Positions 63,682-64,000 of a stretch of DNA of 64,000 bases are shown one piece after another. This stretch comes from an uncultured bacterium. GTDB lineage: Bacteria > Desulfobacterota > Binatia > UBA1149 > CAITLU01. The stretch spans positions 62,001 through 126,000 of the forward strand of contig CAITLU010000012.1 of the NCBI GenBank assembly GCA_903893315.1, written 5' to 3'. Under the pieces are notes generated by a model that did no database searches, was not told where the DNA came from, and saw nothing but the letters and a program-made list of their open reading frames with translations. Numbering within the stretch: position 1 is the stretch's first letter; every line of letters starts with the position of its first letter. Made by a program: the position numbers and the translations under genes.

Positions 63682-64000
63682 CAGCTGCGGCCTCCCTTGT
63701 TGCGGGCGCGGTGCAGTCGCAGATTGCCGGCTTCGTCGACGACGGCGTCGAAGTCCGGATCCACCCACGTCGTCGAACTGTATTCAATGATGACGGCCGG
63801 CCCGCGCAGTCGCGTTCCGGCCCGCAATGAATCGCGTCGATAGGTAGGCACTGCCATGTGACGCCCCTTCACGAAGACATCGACTTGATCTTCAACGACC
63901 GGCCGGCGGATTCGAGGAGCCTGCGAGGGTTGAAGCAGTTGCACTATCGGTCGGGCATCTTCGCCGCAGCCGGTGAGACGAAGGCTCACCACTTCGACCG
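63681..64000 (-). CDS. hyuA: Hydantoinase A / 5-oxoprolinase subunit A, C-terminal part
   Basis: Partial: the frame enters from the right window edge and its last 106 residues are present. The C-terminal segment VPTYRRDSLRAGTRLRGPAVIIEYSSTTWVDP is typical of HyuA. ATP-dependent partner of HyuB. The TGA stop overlaps the hyuB ATG (TGATG), so the two are coupled. Confidence 0.9.
   Translation of the reverse strand, partial: VEVVSLRLTGCGEDARPIVQLLQPSQAPRIRRPVVEDQVDVFVKGRHMAVPTYRRDSLRAGTRLRGPAVIIEYSSTTWVDPDFDAVVDEAGNLRLHRARNKGGRS

Overview
The window is about 64 kb of high-GC, densely packed bacterial chromosome with no insertion sequences, prophage, CRISPR array or tRNA/rRNA that I could see. 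Gene content (rpsP-khpA-rimM-trmD-SPOUT methyltransferase-rplS order, two adjacent DUF507 genes, a CcsB/CcsA fusion for cytochrome c maturation, a very large multihaem cytochrome, acyl-CoA/AMP-ligase catabolic genes, frequent GTG/TTG starts) suggests an uncultured lineage related to the old Deltaproteobacteria (Desulfobacterota, Myxococcota or Binatota-like). That placement is inference; no marker phylogeny was possible.

Layout. 1-1900: 3' truncated, divergent PEP carboxykinase-like protein. 2098-7144: ketopantoate reductase-like enzyme, JAMM metalloprotease, alpha/beta hydrolase, MiaB, and molybdopterin-synthase genes moaB-moaD-moaE. 7145-7951: membrane protein. 8071-17787: probable eight-gene operon (TPR lipoprotein, LolB/DUF4292-like lipoprotein, complete peptide ABC transporter dppABCDF, DUF2079 membrane protein). 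17934-19380: XRE regulator and radical SAM enzyme. 19476-25357 (minus): GFA-like protein, AMP-dependent ligase, two-subunit GMC oxidoreductase, acyl-CoA dehydrogenase and MarR regulator. 25525-29022 (plus, divergent from marR): a UGSC-family selenoprotein, its Cys-rich partner, an extended SDR and a classical SDR. 29199-35107: cytochrome c biogenesis fusion, YgbA/NO-type protein and a 19-haem c/b-type cytochrome. 35108-46881: PEP/pyruvate-binding protein, Lgt-like protein, TetR, epimerase, beta-lactamase-fold hydrolase, isocitrate dehydrogenase, RluA-type synthase, class III cyclase, PAS-LuxR regulator. 47042-52855 (minus): translation and chaperonin block. 52989-61931: serine hydrolase, Mpl, lytic transglycosylase, Maf, YggS, ProC, DUF167, FmdB, phasin-like protein. 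62017-64000: hydantoinase/oxoprolinase B and the end of A.

The most notable item is at 25525-26070. A conventional ORF call stops at the TGA at 25804, but that codon is followed in frame by codons for Gly-Ser-Cys and by 87 open codons. This gives exactly the U-G-S-C motif of the UGSC selenoprotein family. A hairpin with an 8-bp stem and a GTG loop begins 11 nt after the TGA and fits the usual bacterial SECIS geometry. The stop of this reading overlaps the start of the next gene. The protein, its partner of unknown function and two SDR enzymes lie divergent to a MarR-controlled alcohol/acyl-CoA oxidation cluster, so the whole 19.5-29.0 kb locus may be one uncharacterised catabolic pathway. A second candidate system is a MoaD whose Gly-Gly is buried under a nine-residue tail, with a JAMM protease gene 3.4 kb upstream that could expose it. 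A third is a cytochrome built from two tandem eight-haem modules plus three more haems, fused to a b-type membrane domain.
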